A stretch of 64,000 nt of DNA, taken from Actinoallomurus vinaceus. Its GTDB lineage: Bacteria; Actinomycetota; Actinomycetes; Streptosporangiales; Streptosporangiaceae. The stretch is taken from assembly GCF_039542055.1 (NCBI RefSeq), contig NZ_BAABHK010000006.1:62001-126000 (forward strand), given 5' to 3'. Shown piece after piece: positions 9,614-16,525 of the stretch (positions are counted from its first letter, which is position 1; every line of letters begins with the position of its first letter). The translations under genes were made by a program, and so were the position numbers. The notes under the pieces were generated by a model. It saw nothing but the letters and a program-made list of their open reading frames with translations, did no database searches and was not told where the DNA came from.

Positions 9614-10204
9614 ATGTCATCGGCCGGTGCCGGCCCCGCGCCAGACCTAGGACCGCCGCAGCGACCCCGCCGGGCCGACGCACAGCGCAACTACGAGCGA
9701 CTGCTGGCCACCGCCAGGGAGATCTTCAGCGAGCGTGGTGTCGACGTACCTCTCGACGACATCGCCCGCCGGGCCGGGATCGGCAACGCCACGATGTACC
9801 GACATTTCCCGACGCGCCGAGAGCTGATCATCGCCGTTTACGCCAACGAGGTGACCGCGCTCTGCACCCAGGGCGAGGCCCTGCTCAAAGATGAATCGCC
9901 TGCTGACGCGCTCTTCGACTGGCTGCAAGCCTTCATCGCGCACGTAGCCGCGAAACGAGAGTTGGCGCTGGCCATCCCCAACGATCAGGGTGGGCAGCGC
10001 TCGGCACTGTTCGATCGCTGGCACAAGGCGATGCACACGACCGCATCCACGTTGCTGACACACGCCCAAAGCCGTGGTGCCGTCGATGCCGATCTCAATG
10101 TCTCCGACCTGCTCACACTGGCCAATGGCATCGCTGTGGCCAGCAGCGGCAGCGATCAAGCTGAGCGGTGCCTCGAACTCCTCCGTCGCGGCATCGCCCC
10201 ATGA
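9614..10204 (+). CDS. TetR/AcrR family transcriptional regulator
   Basis: 196 residues. The N-terminal helix-turn-helix (about 24-68: ATAREIFSERGVDVPLDDIARRAGIGNATMYRHFPTRREL) is a standard TetR DNA-binding domain; the C-terminal ligand domain belongs to the common AcrR-like class with no assignable effector. The start is fixed by AAGGAGG 6 nt before the ATG, itself just behind a perfect palindromic operator. The gene lies between the AAA+ ATPase gene and a partial copy of that gene's 3' end, so the tetR segment appears to have been inserted or duplicated with flanking direct repeats. No obvious target gene is adjacent, which suggests it acts elsewhere or has lost its partner. Confidence 0.88.
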   Translation: MSSAGAGPAPDLGPPQRPRRADAQRNYERLLATAREIFSERGVDVPLDDIARRAGIGNATMYRHFPTRRELIIAVYANEVTALCTQGEALLKDESPADALFDWLQAFIAHVAAKRELALAIPNDQGGQRSALFDRWHKAMHTTASTLLTHAQSRGAVDADLNVSDLLTLANGIAVASSGSDQAERCLELLRRGIAP

Positions 10205-10543
10205 CCGGCGGCAGCGCCGACGTCACCACCGCCGACCTGACCCCCCTGACGACCGACGACGTCCGGTCCGCCTACACCGCGAACTGGCCCGCCGCCGCTG
10301 ACGCCCGGGCCCGCTGAGTGTCGGTCCGTCCCTCTGCGGCCGTCCTCGGCGACGACCTGGTAGACGGCGTCGAGAGTGGGGCGCCGACGATGCGTTTCGG
10401 CGGCGGCCCGTGGTCGCCGGAGATCTCCGGCGGGATCGCCTCGCCTCCTATCGTGCCCGGCCATCGCGGTAGTGGCGGCCGGGCCCGTTGAGAGCGTGCA
10501 ACAGTTCCCGTGCCGTTCGCGTCCTCGGTGCGAGGAGGGTGCC
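10205..10543. other. Intergenic region with AAA+ tail copy
   Basis: About 340 bases with no supported gene. The first third is the duplicated AAA+ gene tail. The rest is ordinary GC-rich sequence ending in GAGGAGGG, the ribosome site of the next gene. Confidence 0.6.
10214..10302 (+). repeat. Direct repeat, second copy of the AAA+ gene tail
   Basis: This copy begins 10 bases after the tetR stop. A 2-nt insertion (GC after TACACC) breaks the reading frame, and there is no start codon, so it is not expressed as part of a gene. The two copies bracket the tetR gene as direct repeats. Confidence 0.85.
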
Positions 10544-11392
10544 TTGAATGAAGTACCGAGCTTCGAAGAGTTCGTCAGCTCCCGAGCGGACGCGCTGATG
10601 CGGTATGCGTACGTGCTGACGGGCGATCCGCACGACGCGGCGGATCTGCTGCAGGAGTCGCTCGCGCGGATGCGAGCGGCTTGGGCGGGGGACAACGCCG
10701 AGGCCGAGATCTGGGCGGCGCCGGCCGACGGGCGCGCGGCGCACCGAGTGGCCGATCTGCCGGGCAAGAACACGCAGTTGACCCGCCTGGTCATCGACGG
10801 GAACGACGCGGTGTGGTCGGTGGAGGGCACCGGCGGGGTCTACCGGGCGCCGCTCACCGGCGGCACGCCGCAGGCGGTGCCGGGCAGTGCCGGCACGCAC
10901 ATCCTCGACTGGCCGTGGATCGGCGGGCCGTACAGCCTGGAGGGTCCCGTGAGCGACCACGCGGTCACCTTCGAGCACCTGCTCAACGCGCGGACCGGCC
11001 AGAAACGATCGGCCGACCTCACCGATCACGACGGGTGGGAGTGCGGCGTGACCTGGTGCACCGGGGATGGGCCCGCGGGCGCCAGTGAGGTACAGCGCCG
11101 CGACGGCGGTGGGCGGCACGCGATCCCGAACGGGTTGGCGGGCGTGGTCGAGCAGGTGCCCATGCTCGACAGATTCGTCCTCATCAACCCGTCGCTCTCG
11201 CTCAAGCCCGGCCCGCACGCCTACGGCAAAACCGCCCTGTACGACCTGGAGACGGGCCGGATGGGCGACCTGGGGGTCGATGCTGTCAACGACGACGGGT
11301 TCGGTCCCGGGTCGCAGAACCCCGCGAACCGGCTCGGCTTCGTCAAGAACGGAGATGACTACCTGATCGTCGACATGGGGGCGATTTCCTAG
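10544..11392 (+). CDS. Chimeric ORF: SigE-family sigma factor N-terminus fused to propeller-like C-terminus
   Basis: 282 residues from the TTG at 10544, with GAGGAGGG 5 nt upstream. Residues ~1-47 (FEEFVSSRADALMRYAYVL, then GDPHDAADLLQESLARMRAAW) are the start of region 2 of a SigE-family ECF sigma factor. The sequence then changes abruptly to repeats such as EIWAAPADGRAAHRVADL and GGVYRAPLTGGTPQAV, which look like blades of a beta-propeller. Sigma regions 2.3-2.4 and 4 are missing, so it cannot act as a sigma factor. The simplest explanation is an in-frame deletion that joined a sigma gene to the protein gene behind it. The ribosome site is intact, so the chimera may be made. Confidence 0.75.
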   Translation: MNEVPSFEEFVSSRADALMRYAYVLTGDPHDAADLLQESLARMRAAWAGDNAEAEIWAAPADGRAAHRVADLPGKNTQLTRLVIDGNDAVWSVEGTGGVYRAPLTGGTPQAVPGSAGTHILDWPWIGGPYSLEGPVSDHAVTFEHLLNARTGQKRSADLTDHDGWECGVTWCTGDGPAGASEVQRRDGGGRHAIPNGLAGVVEQVPMLDRFVLINPSLSLKPGPHAYGKTALYDLETGRMGDLGVDAVNDDGFGPGSQNPANRLGFVKNGDDYLIVDMGAIS

Positions 11393-11515
11393 GGCCTGAT
11401 CGGAGTTCGGATCATGGGAGGGCCGGCAGGCTGCGCAGCCATATGACGCTCCGCCGAGACCGAGCCGGCCGTCGGCGGCGTAAACGCGTTCCGGGAATAC
11501 CGCGTCCATCTTTGC

Positions 11516-12280
11516 GTGACCGCCCCACACGACGAACCCGCACCGCCTGTACCGCCCGTACCGGCTTCCGACGTGAGACAAGGTGAGATGGGCGATGGCG
11601 AGCGACGGCCGACGCGGTACTGGTCGGCTCCGCTCGCCGGGTCCACCCGGCAGGCCCCGGCCGAGCCGCTTTCCCCGATTCCGGAAGAGCGCGGCACCGT
11701 CCGGAAAATCGGGCGGTACGTGGGGGTGGGCATCCTCGTGTTCACGGCGCTCGCTACCGCCGGCTCGGTGATGCGGGGCTGGAAGAACGCCGGACCGTCG
11801 CACACGATCACGGTCCCGGACTCGATCGATCAGTACAACCGCCTGACCGGAAACGTCGCGGACCGCGTCATCGCGAGTATGCGGGCCGCGGCGGCGAAGA
11901 ACACCGGCGAGGCAGCGCGCGCCGACGCGGCGGCCATCGCCGTGTACGACAAGAACCAGAAGCCCGACCAACGGTTGATCTTCATTGGGTTCACCACGGA
12001 CGCCGATCCGGAGATGGGCCGAGAGCTGCGATCCCATTCGGCCTCTCACGAGGCCGATGGGCTCTTTCGCGGCGAGGGCCACTTCTCGAGCCAACGTGAC
12101 TTCGAAGCCGGGCGCTTCGGCGGTGTCCTGCGCTGCGGTACCGGAGACGCCGGCTTCTCCTTCTCGTCGATGTGCGTCTGGGTCGACGGCTCCACCGTCG
12201 GGATGCTCCTGGCCACGAAGGCCGCTGCCGACGACCTGGCGGGCACCGCGTTCGACTTCCGGAACGCCGCCGAACACTGA
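11516..12280 (+). CDS. Single-pass membrane protein of unknown function
   Basis: 254 residues if begun at the GTG of 11516; the ATG at 11588, behind ACAAGGTGAG, is an equally good start and would give 230. The N-terminal part is Pro/Ala-rich and cytoplasmic. One hydrophobic helix follows near residues 66-85 (VGVGILVFTALATAGSV), and an outside domain of about 160 residues contains two Cys (LRCGTG and SSMCVWVDG) spaced as a likely disulphide. I do not recognise a family. Its stop opens the tandem repeat array at 12276-12620. Confidence 0.65.
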   Translation: MTAPHDEPAPPVPPVPASDVRQGEMGDGERRPTRYWSAPLAGSTRQAPAEPLSPIPEERGTVRKIGRYVGVGILVFTALATAGSVMRGWKNAGPSHTITVPDSIDQYNRLTGNVADRVIASMRAAAAKNTGEAARADAAAIAVYDKNQKPDQRLIFIGFTTDADPEMGRELRSHSASHEADGLFRGEGHFSSQRDFEAGRFGGVLRCGTGDAGFSFSSMCVWVDGSTVGMLLATKAAADDLAGTAFDFRNAAEH

Positions 12281-12620
12281 CGTCGGAGAGGAGGCCCGGC
12301 GCCGCCCGCTCCGATCCGGCCGCTGCCACTGGCTGTAGGTGAGGAGTTCTGGGGCCGTCCGCTCCGAGGCGGCCCGCCGCCACTGACCGTCGGCGACGCC
12401 CGGCGCCACCCGCTCCGAGCCGGCCCGCTACTGACCGTCGGAGAGGCGGCCCGGCGCCACCCGCTCCGAGCCGGCCCGCTACTGACCGTCGGAGAGGCGG
12501 CCCGGCGCCGCCCGCTCCGAGTTGGACCGCCGCCGTTGACCGTCGGCCCGCGCCGCTGAACACCGGTGAGGACTTCGGACGGGCCGCACCGAGCCGATCG
12601 GCCGCCGCTGACTGTCGGCT
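12276..12620 (+). repeat. Tandem array of ~51-bp units beginning at a gene stop codon
   Basis: Five to seven degenerate units run from the stop codon of the preceding gene. The best two, at about 12430 and 12480, are 51 bp each and nearly identical; each starts ACTGACCGTCGG and contains CCCGCTCCGAGCCGG. Within a unit, GCGGCCCGGC and GCCGGCCCGC can pair (9 of 10) across a 14-nt loop, so every unit can fold as a hairpin. One junction at 12371-12394 matches the AAA+ gene tail (9444-9467) exactly for 24 nt. The whole array is non-coding and has no CRISPR-like unique spacers. Confidence 0.85.
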
Positions 12621-12632
12621 CGGCCCTCTAGG
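12281..12632. other. Gene-free stretch occupied by tandem repeats
   Basis: About 350 bases without a gene. It is filled by the tandem array; only the last ~12 bases before the GTG of the next gene are unique. No clear promoter or ribosome site is visible for the following gene, which may therefore be leaderless. Confidence 0.6.
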
Positions 12633-13709
12633 GTGCCCTTCGTGGAGAAGGTGACGTGGGGGCAGGTGCTGGCCTGGCGGCTGCGGCGGCAGTTCCTCGA
12701 GCCGGCCGACGGCGGCGACCCGGTCGAGGTGGCGCGGCGGCTCGCCGGCGTGCAGGCGCAGGTGGCCTCGGCGGCCGAGCTGGCGATCGCCGTACGGCAG
12801 GCCGCGCCCCGCCCCGGCGCGGTGACGGAGGCCCTCGCCGACCGCAGACTGGTCAAGACCTGGGCCATGCGCGGCACCCTGCACCTCCTGCCCGCCGACG
12901 AGGCCGCCGCCTACCTCACCGTGTCCGGCGCCCACCGCAACTGGGAGCGCGCGAGCTGGCAGAAGACGTTCGGCGCCACCCCCGCCGACCTGGAGGCCAT
13001 CGCGGCGGCCGCGACCGAGGCGCTGTCCGGCGGCGCGGCCCTCACCCGCGAGGAGCTCACCGCCGAGATCGTCGACCGTACGGGCTCCGGCCACCTCGCC
13101 GAGGTGCTCGGATCCGGCTGGGGCACCCTCCTCAAGCCCCTGGCGTGGTGGAAGGTCCTGTGCTTCGGCCCGCCGCAGGGCAACCGGGTCACCTTCGTCA
13201 GCGCCGCCTGGCTGCCGGAGACGCCCGACCCGGTGGCCACCGTGCTCCGGGCGTTCCTGGGCGCCCACGGCCCCACCACGCCGGAGCTGTTCGACAAGGC
13301 GTGGCTGAGCCGGGGCGTTACCCGCAAGGCCCTCCTCAAGAGCTGGTTCGCCGAGTCGGTCGAGGTCACCGAGGTCGACGTCGAGGGCGAGCGGCGCGTC
13401 ATGCTCGCCGAGCACGTCGCCGAGCTGGCCGCGACCCCGCCGAGCACGGCCGTCCGGCTCCTCGGCGCCTTCGACGCGTACGTCCTGGGCGCGGGCACGG
13501 GCGCCACCGAGATCATCCCCGCCGCACACCGCGCCGCCGTGAGCCGCAGCGGTGGCTGGATCTCCCCGGTCGTCCTGCGCGGCGGCCGCGTCGCCGGCGT
13601 GTGGGACGACGAGCGGACCACGCTCTGGGAGGACGTCCCGGAGGAGGCGATCGCCGCCGAGCGCGCGCGCCTCACCCGGATCTCTCCGGAGCCGTGCTCG
13701 CCTGCTTGA
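12633..13709 (+). CDS. Winged-helix DNA-binding domain protein (HTH_42 / YcaQ-like)
   Basis: 358 residues. The sequence matches the actinobacterial HTH_42 family: VEVARRLAGVQAQVASAAELAIAVRQ near 30-55, the MRGTLHLLPADEAAAYL segment near 80, and the FDAYVLGAG region near 280. Members related to E. coli YcaQ and Streptomyces AlkX are winged-helix DNA glycosylases that act on interstrand crosslinks or alkylated bases, so DNA repair is plausible. However, I cannot see the catalytic QxQ pair with certainty; GVQAQV at about 38-43 is the candidate. GTG at 12633 or 12642 could start it. Confidence 0.75.
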   Translation: MPFVEKVTWGQVLAWRLRRQFLEPADGGDPVEVARRLAGVQAQVASAAELAIAVRQAAPRPGAVTEALADRRLVKTWAMRGTLHLLPADEAAAYLTVSGAHRNWERASWQKTFGATPADLEAIAAAATEALSGGAALTREELTAEIVDRTGSGHLAEVLGSGWGTLLKPLAWWKVLCFGPPQGNRVTFVSAAWLPETPDPVATVLRAFLGAHGPTTPELFDKAWLSRGVTRKALLKSWFAESVEVTEVDVEGERRVMLAEHVAELAATPPSTAVRLLGAFDAYVLGAGTGATEIIPAAHRAAVSRSGGWISPVVLRGGRVAGVWDDERTTLWEDVPEEAIAAERARLTRISPEPCSPA

Positions 13710-13745
13710 CCGCCCGCCGTACGACCGCCGCCGCGAGGGCGCGCT

Positions 13746-13839
13746 TCGCCGGAATCGCCGTCGCCGTAGGCATGAGTGACCGCCCCCTCCCTTCGCCGGG
13801 GTTGCCGGCGCCGTAGGCCTGAGTGAGAGACCCCCTCCT
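13746..13839 (+). repeat. ~49-bp tandem duplication between convergent genes
   Basis: Two copies, about 13746-13790 and 13795-13839, share CGCCGG, GCCGTAGGC, TGAGTGA and CCCCCTCC in the same order. Each carries an in-line TGA. They fill the gap between the winged-helix gene and the convergent LLM gene, and the second copy reaches the LLM stop codon. Confidence 0.7.
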
Positions 13840-14747
13840 CACAGACGGGTGCGCAGCGCCGACAGGAACGCGAGCGTGCGCGGCCAATCCCGTTCGCCGC
13901 CGGTCCGACTGGCGACCAGCTCGGTCGCGCCGGCGTCCGCGTATGCCCGGACGGCCCGCTCGACCGTGCTCTCATCGCCCGCGATGACCGTCTCCTGGAT
14001 ACCCGACAGGCCCTGGCGGTTCAGGGCCGAACGGTAGTTGGGCAACCCCGCGGCGGGGCCCAGGGCGGCCGCGACGCGCTGCCGGACTCCGTCGGGGTCA
14101 TCGGTGACGCTGACGATGACGCCGGCGACGACGCGAGGTTCAGACCGTCCCGCCCGCGCGGCGGCACGGCCGATGGCCGGCGCGATGTGTTCGCCGATCC
14201 CGCGTGGACCGGTCCACATGGTCACCGTGCCGTCGGCGAGCTCCCCGGCGATCCGCAACATCACCGGGCCCAGGGCCGCGAGCAGGACGGGCGGCGGCGC
14301 GGCACCCGGCACACCGACGGCTCCGACGGCGGTCAGGACCTCACCGTGGTGGTCGATCTCCTCACCCCGCAGAAGCGGCACGAGCGCTGTCAGGTACTCG
14401 CGGACGTGCCGGGCCGGCCGTTCGTAGGAGAGACCGAACCGCGTCTCGACGATGTGCGGATGGCTCGGGCCGACTCCGAGGATGAACCGACCATCGCTCG
14501 CCGCCTGCGCGGTGAGCGCCTGACCTGCCAGCGCGAGCGGGTGGCGGGGATAGGTCTGGGTCACCGCCGTCCCGACGTCGATCCCCGGAACCTCTCGGGC
14601 GGCGAGCGCGGCGAGCCCGACCGCGTCCCAGGAGAACAGCTGGCTGAAGTAGGCGCTGTCCAGCCCCGCCTCGGCCGCCGCGCGCACCTGTCCGATGACA
14701 TCGGGGAGAGGGGTGTTCTCCGTCCCGATCAACACGCCGAGCCGCAT
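13839..14747 (-). CDS. LLM-class F420-dependent oxidoreductase
   Basis: 302 residues. A luciferase-like TIM barrel: MRLGVLIG at the start, then LGVGPSHPHIVETRFGLSYERPARHVREYL near 100-130, typical of F420-dependent members of the luciferase-like monooxygenase family. It probably reduces or oxidises an organic substrate with coenzyme F420 (or FMN); the substrate is unknown. The start at 14747 is chosen because TTGGAGG stands 8 nt upstream; the frame extends 18 codons further without a ribosome site. It is divergent from a TetR gene with two small palindromes between them, so it is the likely target of that repressor. Confidence 0.88.
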   Translation of the reverse strand: MRLGVLIGTENTPLPDVIGQVRAAAEAGLDSAYFSQLFSWDAVGLAALAAREVPGIDVGTAVTQTYPRHPLALAGQALTAQAASDGRFILGVGPSHPHIVETRFGLSYERPARHVREYLTALVPLLRGEEIDHHGEVLTAVGAVGVPGAAPPPVLLAALGPVMLRIAGELADGTVTMWTGPRGIGEHIAPAIGRAAARAGRSEPRVVAGVIVSVTDDPDGVRQRVAAALGPAAGLPNYRSALNRQGLSGIQETVIAGDESTVERAVRAYADAGATELVASRTGGERDWPRTLAFLSALRTRL

Positions 14748-14763
14748 GGCCGACCTCCAATAT

Positions 14764-14776
14764 GAAGCGGAGCTTC
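14764..14776. promoter_or_regulatory. Candidate TetR operator 1 in LLM/tetR divergent promoter
   Basis: GAAGC-GGA-GCTTC, a perfect 5-bp inverted repeat with 3-bp spacing, 16 bases upstream of the LLM gene start. Confidence 0.4.
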
Positions 14777-14805
14777 CGGTTCCGAGGCGCCACGCTAACA
14801 TGAAG

Positions 14806-14818
14806 ATCGGATTCCGAT
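14806..14818. promoter_or_regulatory. Candidate TetR operator 2 in LLM/tetR divergent promoter
   Basis: ATCGGA-T-TCCGAT, a perfect 6-bp inverted repeat, 19 bases before the tetR GTG. It shares a CGGA/TCCG core with the flanks of site 1. Confidence 0.5.
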
Positions 14819-14836
14819 TAGCAGACTGGGAGATCC

Positions 14837-15382
14837 GTGCGAGCCGACGCCCGTCACAACCGTGCGCTGATCCTCGATACCGCCCTCAGCCTTTTCGCCG
14901 CGCGAGGTCCGGCGGTCTCCATGGAGGAGATAGCACAGACCGCGGGCCTGGGCGTCGGCACGCTCTACCGCCACTTTCCCGATCGGCGGACGCTGCTGGA
15001 GCAGATCGCCGTCGACACGTTGCGGCGGCTTCTGTCCGCCGCCCAGGAGTTCGCCGACCGTCCGGTGCCGCGCTGGGAGGTGCTCATGCTGTTCGTCCGG
15101 CACTGCGCCGGGCTGCCGCTGGCGCTGGCCAAGTCGCTCTCCGACGGCCCGTCCCACCCTCCCGAAGTCGCCGAGCTGATCAGCGGCGTCGACGGGCTCA
15201 TCGCGCGGATCGCCGAGCAGGCACAGCGGGAAGGCTCGATGCGTCCCGACATCCCGCCCCGTGAAGTCGTCGACGTGCTCAGCATCGCCGTCTGCCGGCC
15301 CGGGGCCCGCGCGGACGACACCCTGACCACCGTCATCCTCGACGGGCTCAAGACCTCAGCGGGGGCCGACGCGGCGCCCTGA
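14837..15382 (+). CDS. TetR/AcrR family transcriptional regulator
   Basis: 181 residues from a GTG, with GGGAGAT upstream. The helix-turn-helix spans about residues 10-54 (ILDTALSLFAARGPAVSMEEIAQTAGLGVGTLYRHFPDRRTLL). The ligand domain resembles the SbtR-like TetR C-terminal class: a helical bundle with REVVDVLSIAV near the end. It is divergent from the F420-type oxidoreductase, and the 89-bp gap holds two small palindromes. It most likely represses that gene and itself. Confidence 0.9.
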   Translation: MRADARHNRALILDTALSLFAARGPAVSMEEIAQTAGLGVGTLYRHFPDRRTLLEQIAVDTLRRLLSAAQEFADRPVPRWEVLMLFVRHCAGLPLALAKSLSDGPSHPPEVAELISGVDGLIARIAEQAQREGSMRPDIPPREVVDVLSIAVCRPGARADDTLTTVILDGLKTSAGADAAP

Positions 15383-15468
15383 CGTTACGGTGGACTTACA
15401 GCCCGGTAGTGAACACGTAACGTGCCCGCCGCACGATGCGAATAAGCGACCTCGGGTGGTGAGCAGGC

Positions 15469-16428
15469 ATGATGCCAGGATCTCTCATCCGGTTCCGTGA
15501 CATCCACGGATACTGGCGGGCCTTCCGCATGGTCGGCAGCGGGCCTCCGGTGCTGCTGATCCACGGCATCGGCGACAACTCCGGCACCTGGCTCGACGTG
15601 ATCCCGCGCCTGGCGGAGAACCACACCGTCATCGCGCCCGACCTGCTCGGCCACGGCGAGTCCGCCAAACCGCGCGCCGACTACGGCATCGCCGCGTACG
15701 CCTGCGGCATGCGCGACCTGCTCAGCGTTCTCGACGTGGACCGCGTCTCGGTGATCGGTCATTCGCTCGGGGGCGGCATCGCCATGCAGTTCGCCTACCA
15801 GTTCCCCGAACGCTGCGAACGCCTCGTGCTCGTCGCCAGCGGCGGCATCGGCCGCGAGGTCCATCCCATCCTCCGCGCGGCGGCGGCACCCGGCGCCGAG
15901 GTCGGCCTGGCACTGGCGACGTCCGCCCCGGCGCGCACCGCCGTGCGGCTCGCCGCCCCCGTCCTGCGCCTCACCGGCGGCCTGTTCCTGGGTACGGACT
16001 TCGACTACATGCTCCGCCGCTACCGGGGACTGCGCTCCACGACCGCCCGCCAGGCGTTCCTGCGTACCCTCCGGGCCGGCGTCGACATACGCGGCCAGGT
16101 CATCACCATGCTGGACCGCTGCTACCTCGCCGAGGGCATGCCCATCCTCATCGTCTGGGGCGCGGAGGACCACGTGATCCCTGTACGCCACGCGCGGGTA
16201 GCCCACGCCGCCATGCCCGGCAGCATCCTGGAGGTGTTCGGCCGGTCCGGGCACTTCCCGCACCACGACGAGCCGGACCGTTTCGTCACCACCGTGGAGC
16301 GGTTCCTGGACAGCACCGACCCGGCGCTGCACGACCCGGCGAAGTGGCGGCGGCTCCTGCGCGCCGGCCGAGCCCAGGACCGGAAAAAGCCGAAGGACAC
16401 CGCCCCGCACGTGTCGAGCGGGGCCTGA
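15469..16428 (+). CDS. Alpha/beta hydrolase
   Basis: 319 residues. A complete hydrolase fold: oxyanion-hole loop LLIHGIGDNSGTW near 26-38, DLLGHGES near 64, nucleophile elbow GHSLGG with Ser near residue 97, acidic residue in WGAEDHVIP near 231, and catalytic His in GHFPHHDEP near 260. A Lys/Arg-rich tail of about 35 residues follows the fold. The substrate cannot be told. The last 18 coding bases plus 35 flanking bases are tandemly duplicated behind the gene. An ATG at 15472 is an alternative start. Confidence 0.9.
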   Translation: MMPGSLIRFRDIHGYWRAFRMVGSGPPVLLIHGIGDNSGTWLDVIPRLAENHTVIAPDLLGHGESAKPRADYGIAAYACGMRDLLSVLDVDRVSVIGHSLGGGIAMQFAYQFPERCERLVLVASGGIGREVHPILRAAAAPGAEVGLALATSAPARTAVRLAAPVLRLTGGLFLGTDFDYMLRRYRGLRSTTARQAFLRTLRAGVDIRGQVITMLDRCYLAEGMPILIVWGAEDHVIPVRHARVAHAAMPGSILEVFGRSGHFPHHDEPDRFVTTVERFLDSTDPALHDPAKWRRLLRAGRAQDRKKPKDTAPHVSSGA

Positions 16429-16516
16429 CCAGAGAAGGGAGGCCTCAGGCGGGCGCGCCGCGCGTGTCGAGCGGGACCTGACCGGAGAGGGAGGTCCCGG
16501 GCGGGCGCGCCGTGCG
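16411..16516 (+). repeat. 53-bp tandem duplication of the hydrolase gene tail
   Basis: Copy 1 (16411-16463) contains the last codons and stop of the alpha/beta hydrolase gene. Copy 2 (16464-16516) repeats it with about ten differences and still reads VSSGT-stop in the same register. Both begin GTGTCGAGCGGG and end GGCGGGCGCGCCG. The array fills the gap to the convergent ltrA-like gene. Confidence 0.85.
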
Positions 16517-16525
16517 ATGCGCAGG

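Noticed and set aside
7000..9690. 896-codon open frame antisense to the AAA+ ATPase gene
   Set aside because: High GC makes long shadow frames. It mirrors the codon structure of the true gene, lacks a ribosome site and has no recognisable motifs.
12276..12620. CRISPR array
   Set aside because: Units are contiguous ~51-bp tandem repeats with no unique spacers and there are no cas genes.
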